NCBI GenBank assembly: GCA_017552715.1
Contig: JAFZOW010000038.1
Span: forward strand, 1 to 35,949
Direction: 5' to 3'
Source: Lachnospiraceae bacterium
GTDB taxonomy: Bacteria > Bacillota > Clostridia > Lachnospirales > Lachnospiraceae
DNA length: 35,949 bases
Made by a program: the position numbers and the translations under genes. This document shows positions 25,421 through 33,681 of the stretch, in pieces (positions within the stretch are counted from its first letter, which is position 1; each line of letters opens with the position of its first letter). The notes beneath the pieces are model-generated. The model was not told where the DNA came from. It saw only the letters and a list, made by a program, of their open reading frames with translations, and made no database searches.

Positions 25421-27479
25421 TCCGGCCTCCTTTCCCACCTGCGGCATTCAGGAAGACTTTGTTTATCGTCCGTTCGAAATCGGGAATGTTGATGGGTTTG
25501 GCGATAAAGCCGTCAAAGCCCTCGTTTAAGAACATTTCCCGGGCACCGCTGATGGCATTGGCCGTGAGGGCGATCATGCATACTTCCCTTTTCTGCCGCC
25601 CTGCTATCTCTTTCAGCCGTTTCATGGCTTCCACGCCGTCCATCCCCGGCATCATGTGATCCATGAATACCAGATCGTAGTCGTTTGCCGAAAACTTCTC
25701 AATGGCTTCCTTTCCGCTTCCCGCGGTATCCACCAGCATTTTATAGTCGCGGAAGAGTCCGCCAGCCACCACCAGGTTCATGGGCTCGTCATCCACGACC
25801 AGGGCCCGGACACCTGTCAGCTCCGGCCGCCGCTCCTCTTCTCTTTCGATGGGCTGCAGCTGTCTCCGGTCGCCGTTCAGCACCCGCACCACCGGATAGC
25901 CGTAAAGGGGGCCGGGGATAAGGATAACGGAACTCCCGGGAGTAAGGTCAAAATCCTCCGGTGCCGATACGGCTACCGTCACCTTCCCCCGGGCAAGCTC
26001 ATCAAAATACTCCCGGGATGCGGCATAGTCCTCCGCTCCCAGAAAGATATGGGAGATGCGGCTGCGTTCCAGGAGGCGCTTAAGCTCCTGTATACTTCCG
26101 CCGGCGTAGAGATTGACCCGCAGACCGGCTGCCAGATGGGTGGTCATGTTCCGACTGAACTCCTGCAGCTTCGTGGAACGCCCGCTTCCCGATGCGATAT
26201 GGAAAGCGATATTGATGAACTCATCCGTATCCAGGCTCAGGCAGGGCGAAGGATCCACGATCTCCTGGGCGATGCTCACCCGGACGGATAAGCCCTTTCT
26301 CTTTTCCCCCTCGATGTTGACAAAACCGCCCATCTTGCGCGTAAAACCGTATACGATGGGCAGACCCAGGCCGATACCCCCGGTACTCCGGTTACGCTTT
26401 TTGTTGGCCTGGTATGTCCCGTCGGAAAGGCGCTCCGCTTCCGCGGTACTCATGCCCACGCCGGTATCCGTCACCTCCAGCTGCAGGTTGATGCCGTAAT
26501 CCCGGCGTATCCCGCTGATCCGCATATATATACCGCCCGAAGGCGTGAACTTCACGGCATTGCTCAGCAGGTGCCGGAGGATCTTGCTGATCTTTCCCGG
26601 ATCACCGAAGAGCACGGCGGGAACCGTAGGATCCAGATCCACCACCAGTTCCAGGCCTTTATTCTTTACATCCTCATACTGCTCCGTGATCACATCGTTT
26701 ATGACGGAAGTGATCATGTATTTTTCCGTCTCCAGCATCACATTGCCGCGCTGCACTTCACTGTAATCCTGGATATCCTCGATCTGCCTGGAAAGCCTCA
26801 GCCCCGCATCCCGGATGGGGATCACGTCCGGCTGATCCTCCTTTTTCAGAATCAGGGAAGACATCCCGTTGATCACGTTAACGGGGGTACGCAGTTCATG
26901 GGAGATGTTGACCAGGAAGTCTTCCATCTCGCTGCGTTCGCTCTCCTTCTCGCTTTCCCGGCGTTCCATCTCTTCCGCATCCTTCTTCCGGAAACGGATC
27001 ACTTCATTCAGGGCGCGGTAGATACAGAGTTCCACCACAACATGAAGCAAAAGACGGGAGATGGTCAGGGGATCAAATTCAAGGGAGTGTTCCCTGAAGA
27101 TCATGAAGAGCTGCATCAGCAGCAGCAGAAAGTATTCGCCTAAAAGCAGGATGAGGAATTCCCGACGGGCCAACAGGGCTACGGTCACCATCAGCACGGC
27201 GGAAATGACCACCAGGTCAAAGAGACTGGTGGCGTGCACTCCGTGATAGAACGCGACCAGCATGCAGAAAAACAGATAGAAGTTTTCACGAAAGACCCGC
27301 TGCCGGTACTGTCCGAGATGAAAGGTCCAGCAGACCACCGTGCCGAGGATGATAAGAGGCGGCACCCAGAACTCCCAGTTCAGGGTGATGCTCTCCACAA
27401 CCGCGCCGATGCAGGCGACCGTGATAAAGATCAGTACGATATTGTGTATCCTGGAATACTGCTTATTCCTGTCGTCCAA
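25410..27479 (-). CDS. Hybrid sensor histidine kinase
   Basis: A 689-aa protein beginning at a TTG (27479) seven bases after GGGAGG. Five or six membrane helices (12-160) lack a large extracellular loop. Then come a coiled linker (165-187), HisKA with VNISHELRTPVN (His194), HATPase with LSNAVKFTP, DTGVGM and GGIGLGLPI, a middle region (about 405-530) that resembles a worn receiver without its acidic pocket, and a C-terminal receiver with LVVDDEPMN and VFMDHMMPG (Asp607), Thr and Lys conserved. It probably passes phosphate His to Asp and on to the HPt domain of the next protein. The gene overlaps the next one by 11 bases and follows pepF by 20 bases. The signal sensed is unknown; a membrane-embedded ligand is plausible. 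Confidence 0.9.
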   Translation of the reverse strand: MDDRNKQYSRIHNIVLIFITVACIGAVVESITLNWEFWVPPLIILGTVVCWTFHLGQYRQRVFRENFYLFFCMLVAFYHGVHATSLFDLVVISAVLMVTVALLARREFLILLLGEYFLLLLMQLFMIFREHSLEFDPLTISRLLLHVVVELCIYRALNEVIRFRKKDAEEMERRESEKESERSEMEDFLVNISHELRTPVNVINGMSSLILKKEDQPDVIPIRDAGLRLSRQIEDIQDYSEVQRGNVMLETEKYMITSVINDVITEQYEDVKNKGLELVVDLDPTVPAVLFGDPGKISKILRHLLSNAVKFTPSGGIYMRISGIRRDYGINLQLEVTDTGVGMSTAEAERLSDGTYQANKKRNRSTGGIGLGLPIVYGFTRKMGGFVNIEGEKRKGLSVRVSIAQEIVDPSPCLSLDTDEFINIAFHIASGSGRSTKLQEFSRNMTTHLAAGLRVNLYAGGSIQELKRLLERSRISHIFLGAEDYAASREYFDELARGKVTVAVSAPEDFDLTPGSSVILIPGPLYGYPVVRVLNGDRRQLQPIEREEERRPELTGVRALVVDDEPMNLVVAGGLFRDYKMLVDTAGSGKEAIEKFSANDYDLVFMDHMMPGMDGVEAMKRLKEIAGRQKREVCMIALTANAISGAREMFLNEGFDGFIAKPINIPDFERTINKVFLNAAGGKGGRSEV

Positions 27480-27499
27480 AAAACTTCCTCCCGGGTGCT

Positions 27500-29173
27500 T
27501 CAGCGAAAGATCTTTTTCAGTCCGTCCACCAGCTCTTTGATACAGCCGTCCTCAAAGGGAGAACGCAGACCCACGGCATGCAGCTCATTCTCGTAGAAAT
27601 CGCTGACGGAAAGCCGGCAGAGCCTGATATAACGCTGCCAGGCATCCTTATAATCCCTGTCCATCAGAAGTTTGAACTGCATGGCACACACACTGGCCAG
27701 GACATAATCAATATAGTAGAAGGGACTGTGGAAGATATGTCCCTGCCGCTGCCACCAGCCGCCTTCGCCAAAGAAAGGATCCCCGGCATAATCCATCCAG
27801 GGCCAGTACTGGGCTTCCAGGTCCTTCCACACTTCCTTCCGCTGCTTCGGCGTCAGTTCCGGCTTCTCGTAAACGATATGCTGGAATTCATCTACCATGC
27901 AGCCGTAAGGCAGGAAAGCCGCGGAATCCTCCAGGTGCATGGTCAGATAATCCCCGCTCCGCTCCCCGAAGAAGCGATCCATCCAGCCGTAGGTAAAATA
28001 CTCCATGGACATGGAATGGATCTCGGCAGTCTCCATGGTCAGATCGTTATGTTCCCGGATCTTCTCGTTCCGGGTAAGATAGCCCTGGAATGCATGGCCG
28101 CATTCATGAGTGATCACATCCACATCCCCGGAAGTGCCGTTGAAATTGGCAAAGATAAAAGGAGAACGGTAATCCGGCAGAAACTCCATGTAGCCGCCGG
28201 CCTGCTTGGTCTTGCGACCCAGCACGTCAAAGAGCTCGTTCTCCTGCATAAAATCAAAGAATTCACCGGTCTCGGGGGACAGTTCCCGGTACATGGCCTG
28301 ACCGGCAGCAAGGATCTCTTCCGGCGAGCCCGCGGGAGAGGGATTCCCGTTCGGGAAAAACACATCGTCATCGTAGGAATAAAGCTTCTCCACCCCGATG
28401 CGCGCCCGGCGTCTTTCCTGCAGCTCGCAGATCAGCGGAACAAATTCTTCTTTGATCTGTCTGCGGAAACGCTCCACCTGGGTCCGGTCATAGCTGTTGC
28501 GCTTCATCCGGTAGTAGCCCAGCTCCACATAATCCTTATAGCCCAGGGCCCTGGCCTGTGCCGTACGGTTCTTCACCATAGCGTCATAGATCCCGTCGAT
28601 CTCGTCCGTAACGCTTAAGAAATAATCGCTTAAAGCCTTCCAGGCTTTCTGCCGGTGGGAACGGTCCGGATGGGTCAGATGCGGACGCAGCAGGCTGATA
28701 TTATAGACCTCACCCTCAAAAGGGATCTTGGCCGTGGCGATGAGCTTGTCATAACGGCTCTGCAGGGCATTCTCTTCCTGGACCAGAGGGATGATCTTTT
28801 CATCCATGGCTTTCAGGGAAAGCTCGATATTCTTAAAGGCCACAGGGCCGATCTTCTCCTCCAGATACGCCCGGCAAGGAGACTCGTAAAGCGCCCTGTT
28901 GTAGCGGTTGCCGGCCTCGGCATATTCCGCACGGAAGGCATCGTAATATGCGTTCTCTTCCTCATAGAAAGGATCCGTGGTGTCGATGGTATGACGGATC
29001 ATGGCCAGGATGATCTGGGTATTGATGTGATCGGTATATTCATACATCTCCCGGTGTACCGCAAACTGTTCTTCTCCGTCGGAAGCATTTTTCAGCTTTT
29101 CGGTAAGCTCCGCAAGCTTCTTTTTCATCTCTTCCGTATCTATACGTTCATACGGCATTTCATTGAATTTCAT
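27500..29173 (-). CDS. M3-family oligoendopeptidase (PepF-like)
   Basis: A 557-aa cytoplasmic zinc metallopeptidase that cleaves oligopeptides. The zinc site is THECGHAFQGYL (HECGH near residues 355-359), with ETAEIHSMSMEYF supplying the downstream glutamate ligand. Further family patterns are PHLTHPDRSHRQKAW-type helices and WWQRQGHIFHSPFYYIDY near the C-terminus. There is no signal peptide. GGAGG precedes the ATG at 29173 and a strong promoter lies at 29205-29233. It is the first gene of an operon whose other members are all signalling proteins, with only 20 bases before the first kinase. This could mean peptide turnover is linked to the signal, or it may simply be co-expression. Confidence 0.92.
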   Translation of the reverse strand: MKFNEMPYERIDTEEMKKKLAELTEKLKNASDGEEQFAVHREMYEYTDHINTQIILAMIRHTIDTTDPFYEEENAYYDAFRAEYAEAGNRYNRALYESPCRAYLEEKIGPVAFKNIELSLKAMDEKIIPLVQEENALQSRYDKLIATAKIPFEGEVYNISLLRPHLTHPDRSHRQKAWKALSDYFLSVTDEIDGIYDAMVKNRTAQARALGYKDYVELGYYRMKRNSYDRTQVERFRRQIKEEFVPLICELQERRRARIGVEKLYSYDDDVFFPNGNPSPAGSPEEILAAGQAMYRELSPETGEFFDFMQENELFDVLGRKTKQAGGYMEFLPDYRSPFIFANFNGTSGDVDVITHECGHAFQGYLTRNEKIREHNDLTMETAEIHSMSMEYFTYGWMDRFFGERSGDYLTMHLEDSAAFLPYGCMVDEFQHIVYEKPELTPKQRKEVWKDLEAQYWPWMDYAGDPFFGEGGWWQRQGHIFHSPFYYIDYVLASVCAMQFKLLMDRDYKDAWQRYIRLCRLSVSDFYENELHAVGLRSPFEDGCIKELVDGLKKIFR

Positions 29174-29204
29174 GGGTTTTTAACCTCCGGATATAATCTG
29201 CTTT

Positions 29205-29233
29205 ATCATACCATAAACAGAGGACAGGTGCAA
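29205..29233 (-). promoter_or_regulatory. Sigma-A promoter for the pepF-signalling operon
   Basis: On the minus strand TTGCAC (29233-29228), 17-base spacer ending TGG (extended -10), TATGAT (29210-29205). Predicted +1 near 29198 gives a leader of about 25 nt carrying the GGAGG ribosome binding site. Confidence 0.7.
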
Positions 29234-29265
29234 GAATAGAACGGGGAGGGAAGCGCATAAATAAG

Positions 29266-29283
29266 CATGTCGCCTGCGACATG
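29266..29283. promoter_or_regulatory. Perfect palindrome upstream of the pepF promoter
   Basis: CATGTCGC/GCGACATG, 8-bp arms with a two-base centre, about 33 bases upstream of the pepF -35 and 20 bases past the butyrate-operon terminator. No T run follows on either strand. A regulator binding site is possible; no known operator is recognised. Confidence 0.35.
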
Positions 29284-29302
29284 GGAAGCAATTTCCATAC
29301 AG

Positions 29303-29333
29303 AAAAAAAGGGCAGCCCCCTTGGGGACTGCCC
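29303..29333 (-). terminator. Intrinsic terminator of the butyryl-CoA operon
   Basis: On the minus strand GGGCAGTCCCC, loop, GGGGGCTGCCC (29333-29310) followed by seven T residues. It lies about 26 bases after the etfA stop. Confidence 0.92.
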
Positions 29334-29358
29334 TGATAAAACCACAGGTTTATGGGAC

Positions 29359-30417
29359 TCAGCCGGCTGCCTTCTTGGCCTTCTCTGCCTTGATGGCTGC
29401 GGTAAGCTGAGGCACGATCTTGTTCAGATCGCCGACCACACCGTAGTCTGCCACATCGAAGATGGGAGCATCCTCGTCCTTGTTGATGGCAACGATGATG
29501 TCGCTCTCTTCCATGCCGGCCACGTGCTGGATCGCACCGGAGATACCGATGGCGAAATACAGGTTCGGGCGAACGGTCTTACCGGTCTGGCCTACCTGCA
29601 GATCCTTGGGCTTCCAGCCTGCATCCACAACGGCACGGGAGCAGGAAACGGTGCCGCCGACAGCTTCAGCCAGCTCTTCGAGGATCTTGAAGTTCTCGGG
29701 AGAGCCAACGCCACGGCCGCCGGAAACAAGGATCTTTGCATCCATGATATCCACGGTATCGGAAACGGCCTTCACCACTTCCTTGATGGTCACATAACGG
29801 TCATCTGCCTTGAAGCCCGGATTGAACTCGATCACTTCGGCCTTCTTTCCCGCAATGGGATCGATCTTCTGCATAACACCGGGACGTACGGTCGCCATCT
29901 GGGGACGGTTGTCCGGGCAGGCGATGGTAGCGATGGTGTTGCCGCCGAAAGCGGGACGGGTCATGAGCAGCTGATTGTGCTTCTGCTCGTTCTCCTTGCC
30001 GGGAACGGGGTTCAGAGGGAAGTCACCGATATCCAGCTGTGTGCAGTCGGCGGTAAGGCCGGTAGCCACACGTGCGGAAACGGTAGGTCCCAGGTCACGG
30101 CCGATGGCGGTAGCACCTACCAGCACGATCTCGGGCTTGTACACGTTGATCACGCTGGAAAGAGCATGTGCGTAAGGCTCGGTGCGGTAATCCTTCAGCT
30201 CGGGATCATCCACCACGATGACCTTGTCGGCACCGTACTCTGCCAGACGGTCGGCCAGGCCTTTCACGCCGGAACCGATCAGAACAGCGGTCACATCGGT
30301 CTTTAAAGGCTCAGCCAGATCCCTGGCCTTGCCCAGCAGTTCAAAAGCGATAGGGCTGATCTCATTGTCTACCTGCTGTGCGAAGACATATACGCCCTTG
30401 TAATCTTCTAATGCCAT
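29359..30417 (-). CDS. etfA: Electron transfer flavoprotein alpha subunit
   Basis: Partner of EtfB; together with butyryl-CoA dehydrogenase it moves electrons from NADH to crotonyl-CoA and, in anaerobes, to ferredoxin by flavin-based electron bifurcation. The 352-aa protein has the C-terminal FAD-binding signature: ILVSGGRGVGSPENF, SRAVVDAGWKP, VGQTGKTVRPNLYFAIGISG, IQHVAGMEESDIIVAINKDEDAPIFDVADYG split over consecutive positions. GGGAGGAG precedes the ATG. It follows etfB by 14 bases and is the last gene before a strong terminator. Bifurcation is inferred from the anaerobic bcd-etfBA context, not proved by sequence. Confidence 0.97.
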   Translation of the reverse strand: MALEDYKGVYVFAQQVDNEISPIAFELLGKARDLAEPLKTDVTAVLIGSGVKGLADRLAEYGADKVIVVDDPELKDYRTEPYAHALSSVINVYKPEIVLVGATAIGRDLGPTVSARVATGLTADCTQLDIGDFPLNPVPGKENEQKHNQLLMTRPAFGGNTIATIACPDNRPQMATVRPGVMQKIDPIAGKKAEVIEFNPGFKADDRYVTIKEVVKAVSDTVDIMDAKILVSGGRGVGSPENFKILEELAEAVGGTVSCSRAVVDAGWKPKDLQVGQTGKTVRPNLYFAIGISGAIQHVAGMEESDIIVAINKDEDAPIFDVADYGVVGDLNKIVPQLTAAIKAEKAKKAAG

Positions 30418-30431
30418 TTTATTCTCCTCCC

Positions 30432-31223
30432 TTAGATCACATGTTTTTCATTCAGCTTCTCTACGATGTAGGAAACCGACTCTTCAGGTGAATCGAATGC
30501 CTTCTTCTCGCCGGCACCCTTACGCACCTTATCGGAAGCCTTGGCGATCTTGGTAGGAGATCCTGCCAGACCGATATTGCAATCATCCACATCCTTCAGG
30601 TCATCGCGGCCCCAGGTGGTGATCTCGGCCTTCACAGCATCAAAGATGCCGCCAACGCTCATGTAACGGGGCTCGTTGAGCTCGGAAAGAGCGGTGATCA
30701 GGCAGGGCATCTTGGCCTCTACCACATGATAACGATCGTCATACTGACGCTTTACGGTAACCTTCTTTGCGGCCTCGTCTACCTTGATATCCATGGCATA
30801 AGAGATCACGGGCAGCTTTAAGTGCTCGGCGATCTGAGGGCCTACCTGTGCGGTATCACCGTCGATAGCCTGACGGCCGGTGATGATCAGGTCGTACTCC
30901 AGATTGCGGATAGCACCCGCAATGGTGGTGGAGGTAGCCCAGGTATCTGCACCGCCCAGTCTGCGGTCGGTCACCAGCACTGCCTTGTCGGCACCCATGG
31001 CCAGTGCTTCCTGCAGCACATCGGTAGCCTTGGGAAGACCCATGGTGAGCACGGTCACTTCTGCGCCGTACTGATCCTTCAGACGAAGTGCAGCCTCAAG
31101 ACCGGCCTTGTCATCGGGATTCATGATGGTGAGCATAGCTGCTCTGTTCAGAGTTCCGTCGGGATTGAATTCCACGCCGCCTTTTGTATCCGGAACCTGC
31201 TTGATACATACGATTATCTTCAA
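30432..31223 (-). CDS. etfB: Electron transfer flavoprotein beta subunit
   Basis: The smaller ETF subunit, 263 aa, starting at a TTG (31223) seven bases after GGGAGGG. It opens with IIVCIKQVPDT and has MNPDDKAGLEAALRLKD, TVLTMGLPKATDVLQEALAMG, and the family signature ITGRQAIDGDTAQVGPQIAE. In clostridial Bcd-EtfAB complexes this subunit holds the bifurcating FAD and binds NADH. It follows bcd by 16 bases and precedes etfA by 14, the usual order in butyrate producers. Confidence 0.97.
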   Translation of the reverse strand: MKIIVCIKQVPDTKGGVEFNPDGTLNRAAMLTIMNPDDKAGLEAALRLKDQYGAEVTVLTMGLPKATDVLQEALAMGADKAVLVTDRRLGGADTWATSTTIAGAIRNLEYDLIITGRQAIDGDTAQVGPQIAEHLKLPVISYAMDIKVDEAAKKVTVKRQYDDRYHVVEAKMPCLITALSELNEPRYMSVGGIFDAVKAEITTWGRDDLKDVDDCNIGLAGSPTKIAKASDKVRKGAGEKKAFDSPEESVSYIVEKLNEKHVI

Positions 31224-31239
31224 TGTCTTGCCCTCCCTA

Positions 31240-32406
31240 TCACTTCAAAATGTTCGCGGAAATGACCATACGCTGCACCTCGGAGGTACCTTCGTAGATC
31301 TCGGTGATCTTGGCATCACGCATCATGCGCTCCACGTCGTACTCACGGATGTAACCGTAACCGCCGTGCAGCTGCACTGCCTTGGTCGTCACTTCCATCG
31401 CAACCTCTGCCGCGTAAAGCTTAGCCATAGCTGCTTCCACGGAATAGGAAACCTTCGGGTTCTTCTGGTATTCGGCCTTCTTCATAGCGGCTGCGTATAC
31501 CAGATACTGGGCTGCCTGCACCTTGGTGGCCATGTCAGCCAGCTGGAACTGCGTGTTCTGGAAAGCGCCGATGGCACGTCCGAACTGCTTTCTTTCCTTA
31601 ACGTAGTTAATGGTGGTCTCCAGAGCGCCCTCTGCAAGGCCCAGAGCCTGTGCAGCGATACCGATACGGCCGCCGTCCAGGGTGTGCATTGCAATGTTGA
31701 AGCCCTTGCCCTGCTGTCCCAGGAGGTTCTCCTTGGGGATGCGGCAATCCGTGAAGATCAGCTCGTAGGTGGAGGATCCGCGGATACCCATCTTGTTTTC
31801 CTTTGTTCCGAAGCTGAAGCCCGGAGTTCCCTTCTCAACGATGAAAGCACTGATCTCTTTCATCATCTTGCCGCGCTTCTCGATCTTGCCGGTCACAGCG
31901 AAGATCACATATACATCGGCTTCCTTACCGTTGGTAATGAAGCACTTGGAGCCGTTGAGCACCCACTCGTCTCCGTCCAGCACAGCCTTGGTCTGCTGTC
32001 CCTGGGCATCGGTACCTGCACCGGGCTCGGTAAGACCGAAAGCACCCAGCTTCTCGCCCTTTGCAAGGGGGATCAGGTACTTCTGCTTCTGCTCGTCGGT
32101 ACCGAAGGTCATGATGGGATCCACACACAGAGAGGTGTGAGCGGAAACGATAACACCTGTGGTACCGCAGACTTTGGAGAGCTCCTCGACGCACATCGCA
32201 TAGGTCAGAGGATCTGCACCCTGGCCGCCCCATTCCTTTGCTACGGGGATGCCCAGGAAGCCGTATCTGGCCATCTTCTCGACTGTCTCACGGGGGAAAC
32301 GCTCTTCCTCATCTACTTCCTGCGCCAGCGGCTTTACCTCGTTCTGGGCAAAATCGCGGAAGAGCTGTCTCGCCATTTCATGTTCTTTGCTTAAGCTGAA
32401 TTCCAT
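31240..32406 (-). CDS. bcd: Butyryl-CoA dehydrogenase
   Basis: A 388-aa FAD-dependent short-chain acyl-CoA dehydrogenase that reduces crotonyl-CoA to butyryl-CoA with EtfAB. Signatures: EEERFPRETVEKMA, FGLTEPGAGTDAQGQ, KCFITNG, KMGIRGSSTYEL, DGGRIGIAAQALG, and the active-site glutamate in IYEGTSEVQRMVI (about Glu372). The frame is open up to 32463, but the ATG at 32406 has AAGGAGG upstream and gives the normal start MEFSLSKEHEM. Some 170 bases separate it from hbd and contain tandem-hairpin element B and further small hairpins. Confidence 0.97.
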   Translation of the reverse strand: MEFSLSKEHEMARQLFRDFAQNEVKPLAQEVDEEERFPRETVEKMARYGFLGIPVAKEWGGQGADPLTYAMCVEELSKVCGTTGVIVSAHTSLCVDPIMTFGTDEQKQKYLIPLAKGEKLGAFGLTEPGAGTDAQGQQTKAVLDGDEWVLNGSKCFITNGKEADVYVIFAVTGKIEKRGKMMKEISAFIVEKGTPGFSFGTKENKMGIRGSSTYELIFTDCRIPKENLLGQQGKGFNIAMHTLDGGRIGIAAQALGLAEGALETTINYVKERKQFGRAIGAFQNTQFQLADMATKVQAAQYLVYAAAMKKAEYQKNPKVSYSVEAAMAKLYAAEVAMEVTTKAVQLHGGYGYIREYDVERMMRDAKITEIYEGTSEVQRMVISANILK

Positions 32407-32501
32407 GATATTAATTAACCTCCTTATGAGTTTTTTACTATTTGTCCGGTCAGCCCGAAGCACCTGCTGCTGAGGGCGTGCATATTAGCTTACGCCACAT
32501 C

Positions 32502-32578
32502 CGCAGCCCGCCTTTTGCGAAGCAAAACTTTCCATGCGGGCTGCGAAATGTTCAGAAGCCTCCGGCTTTTGAACATTT
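32502..32578 (-). other. Tandem-hairpin element B, between hbd and bcd
   Basis: On the minus strand, one base after the hbd stop, come two touching hairpins. Hairpin 1 (32578-32546, 33 nt) has arms AAATGTTCA/TGAACATTT continued by AAGCC/GGCTT with loop GGA. Hairpin 2 (32545-32502, 44 nt) has a perfect 10-bp outer stem CGCAGCCCGC/GCGGGCTGCG, a 5' bulge ATGGAAAG and an inner stem TTTTGC/GCAAAA with triloop TTC. No T run follows. The rest of the gap (to 32430) has weaker pairings GGCGT/ACGCC and CAGC/GCTG. The plan matches element A at 8654-8732. Confidence 0.65.
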
Positions 32579-32579
32579 C

Positions 32580-33452
32580 TTATTTATCGGTAGGCACCTT
32601 GCCGCCGTCTGCATAGTTATAGAAGCCGATGCCGGTCTTGACGCCCAGCTTCTTGGCACGGACCATCTTACGAAGCAGCGGGCATGCACGATACTTGGGA
32701 TCGCCGGTCTCCTTGTAGATAACGTCCATGATGGCCAGAACGATGTCCAGACCTACGTAATCGCCCAGCTCCAGGGGACCCATGGGATGATTGCAGCCCA
32801 GCTTCATAGCGGTATCGATACCCTCGATATCGGAAACGCCCTCGGCGTATACGCAGATACCCTCGTTGATGAGAGGGATCAGGATGCGGTTGACCACAAA
32901 GCCCGGAGCCTCGTTCACCTGTACGGGAGTCTTGCCCAGATCGCGGGAGATCTCGTTCACCTTCTCCACCAGCTCCTTCGGGGTGTTCGCGCCTGCGATG
33001 ACCTCGATCAGCTTCATAACGGGAGCGGGATTGAAGAAGTGCATGCCTACCACAGGCTTGGGAAGGCCAGCACCGATCTCGGTGATGGACAGGGAAGAAG
33101 TATTGGATGCATAAACGCAATCCGGATTCTTCACGATATTCTCCATCAGGTTCTTGAAGCACTCTTTCTTGATATCCATAACTTCCAGAGCTGCCTCAAC
33201 GATCAGATCCGCGTCCACGCAGATGTCGTTAAGACCGGTCTTGAACTTAGCCATGATGGCATCCGCCTCGGCCTGCTCCTTCTTGCCCTTGGCTACCAGC
33301 TTGTCCATAGCCTTCTGTACCTTGGCCTTGCCGCCGTCGGCAAATTCCTGCTTGATGTCGCAGAGATATACGGTATCCACCTTGTCGCACTGCGCAAATG
33401 CCTGTGCGATGCCGCTTCCCATTGTTCCTGCGCCGATAACACCTACCTTCAT
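32580..33452 (-). CDS. hbd: 3-hydroxybutyryl-CoA dehydrogenase
   Basis: Reduces acetoacetyl-CoA to 3-hydroxybutyryl-CoA using NAD(P)H. The 290-aa protein starts with the nucleotide-binding KVGVIGAGTMGSGIAQAFA. It has ASNTSSLSIT, the catalytic histidine in VVGMHFFNPAPVMKLIEVI, GFVVNRILIPLINEG, and the C-terminal dimer domain with HPMGPLELGDYVGLD and KTGIGFYNY. AAAGGAGG precedes the ATG. It lies 18 bases after the small membrane gene orf69 and is followed by element B before bcd. Confidence 0.97.
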   Translation of the reverse strand: MKVGVIGAGTMGSGIAQAFAQCDKVDTVYLCDIKQEFADGGKAKVQKAMDKLVAKGKKEQAEADAIMAKFKTGLNDICVDADLIVEAALEVMDIKKECFKNLMENIVKNPDCVYASNTSSLSITEIGAGLPKPVVGMHFFNPAPVMKLIEVIAGANTPKELVEKVNEISRDLGKTPVQVNEAPGFVVNRILIPLINEGICVYAEGVSDIEGIDTAMKLGCNHPMGPLELGDYVGLDIVLAIMDVIYKETGDPKYRACPLLRKMVRAKKLGVKTGIGFYNYADGGKVPTDK

Positions 33453-33470
33453 ATATCTTTCCTCCTTTTA

Positions 33471-33680
33471 TTATTTCACGTTGTTGTTCTGTTCCTGATA
33501 AGGGATCCCGGGATAAGCGTTCTGAGCGAGCATTTCATTTTCCGCTTCCACTTCCTTCAGAAATTTATCACGCTCACGCTTCTTCTGTATCAGTGTGACT
33601 CCTCCGATGATCAGCCCCACCAGTATGAGCACTGCACCGAAGATTCCCGGGATAAGGATCAGTATGCCTATACTTGCCAT
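33471..33680 (-). CDS. Small membrane protein inside the butyrate operon
   Basis: A 69-aa protein. Residues 3-32 are a continuous hydrophobic stretch with internal Gly and Pro (long single helix or tight hairpin). A basic KKRERDK segment and a charged, probably helical region (34-52) follow, then a polar tail with Tyr, Pro, Gln and Asn. By the positive-inside rule the tail is cytoplasmic. The ATG follows the crt stop by one base (TAAGATG), so translation is probably coupled; the ribosome binding site is weak. I do not recognise a family. Tight packing between crt and hbd argues it is a real gene; it could tether pathway enzymes to the membrane, but nothing in the sequence proves that. Confidence 0.7.
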   Translation of the reverse strand: MASIGILILIPGIFGAVLILVGLIIGGVTLIQKKRERDKFLKEVEAENEMLAQNAYPGIPYQEQNNNVK

Positions 33681-33681
33681 C

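Noticed and set aside
32502-32578. CRISPR repeat or intrinsic terminator
   Set aside because: There is no repeat-spacer periodicity, no cas gene, and no T run after the hairpins.
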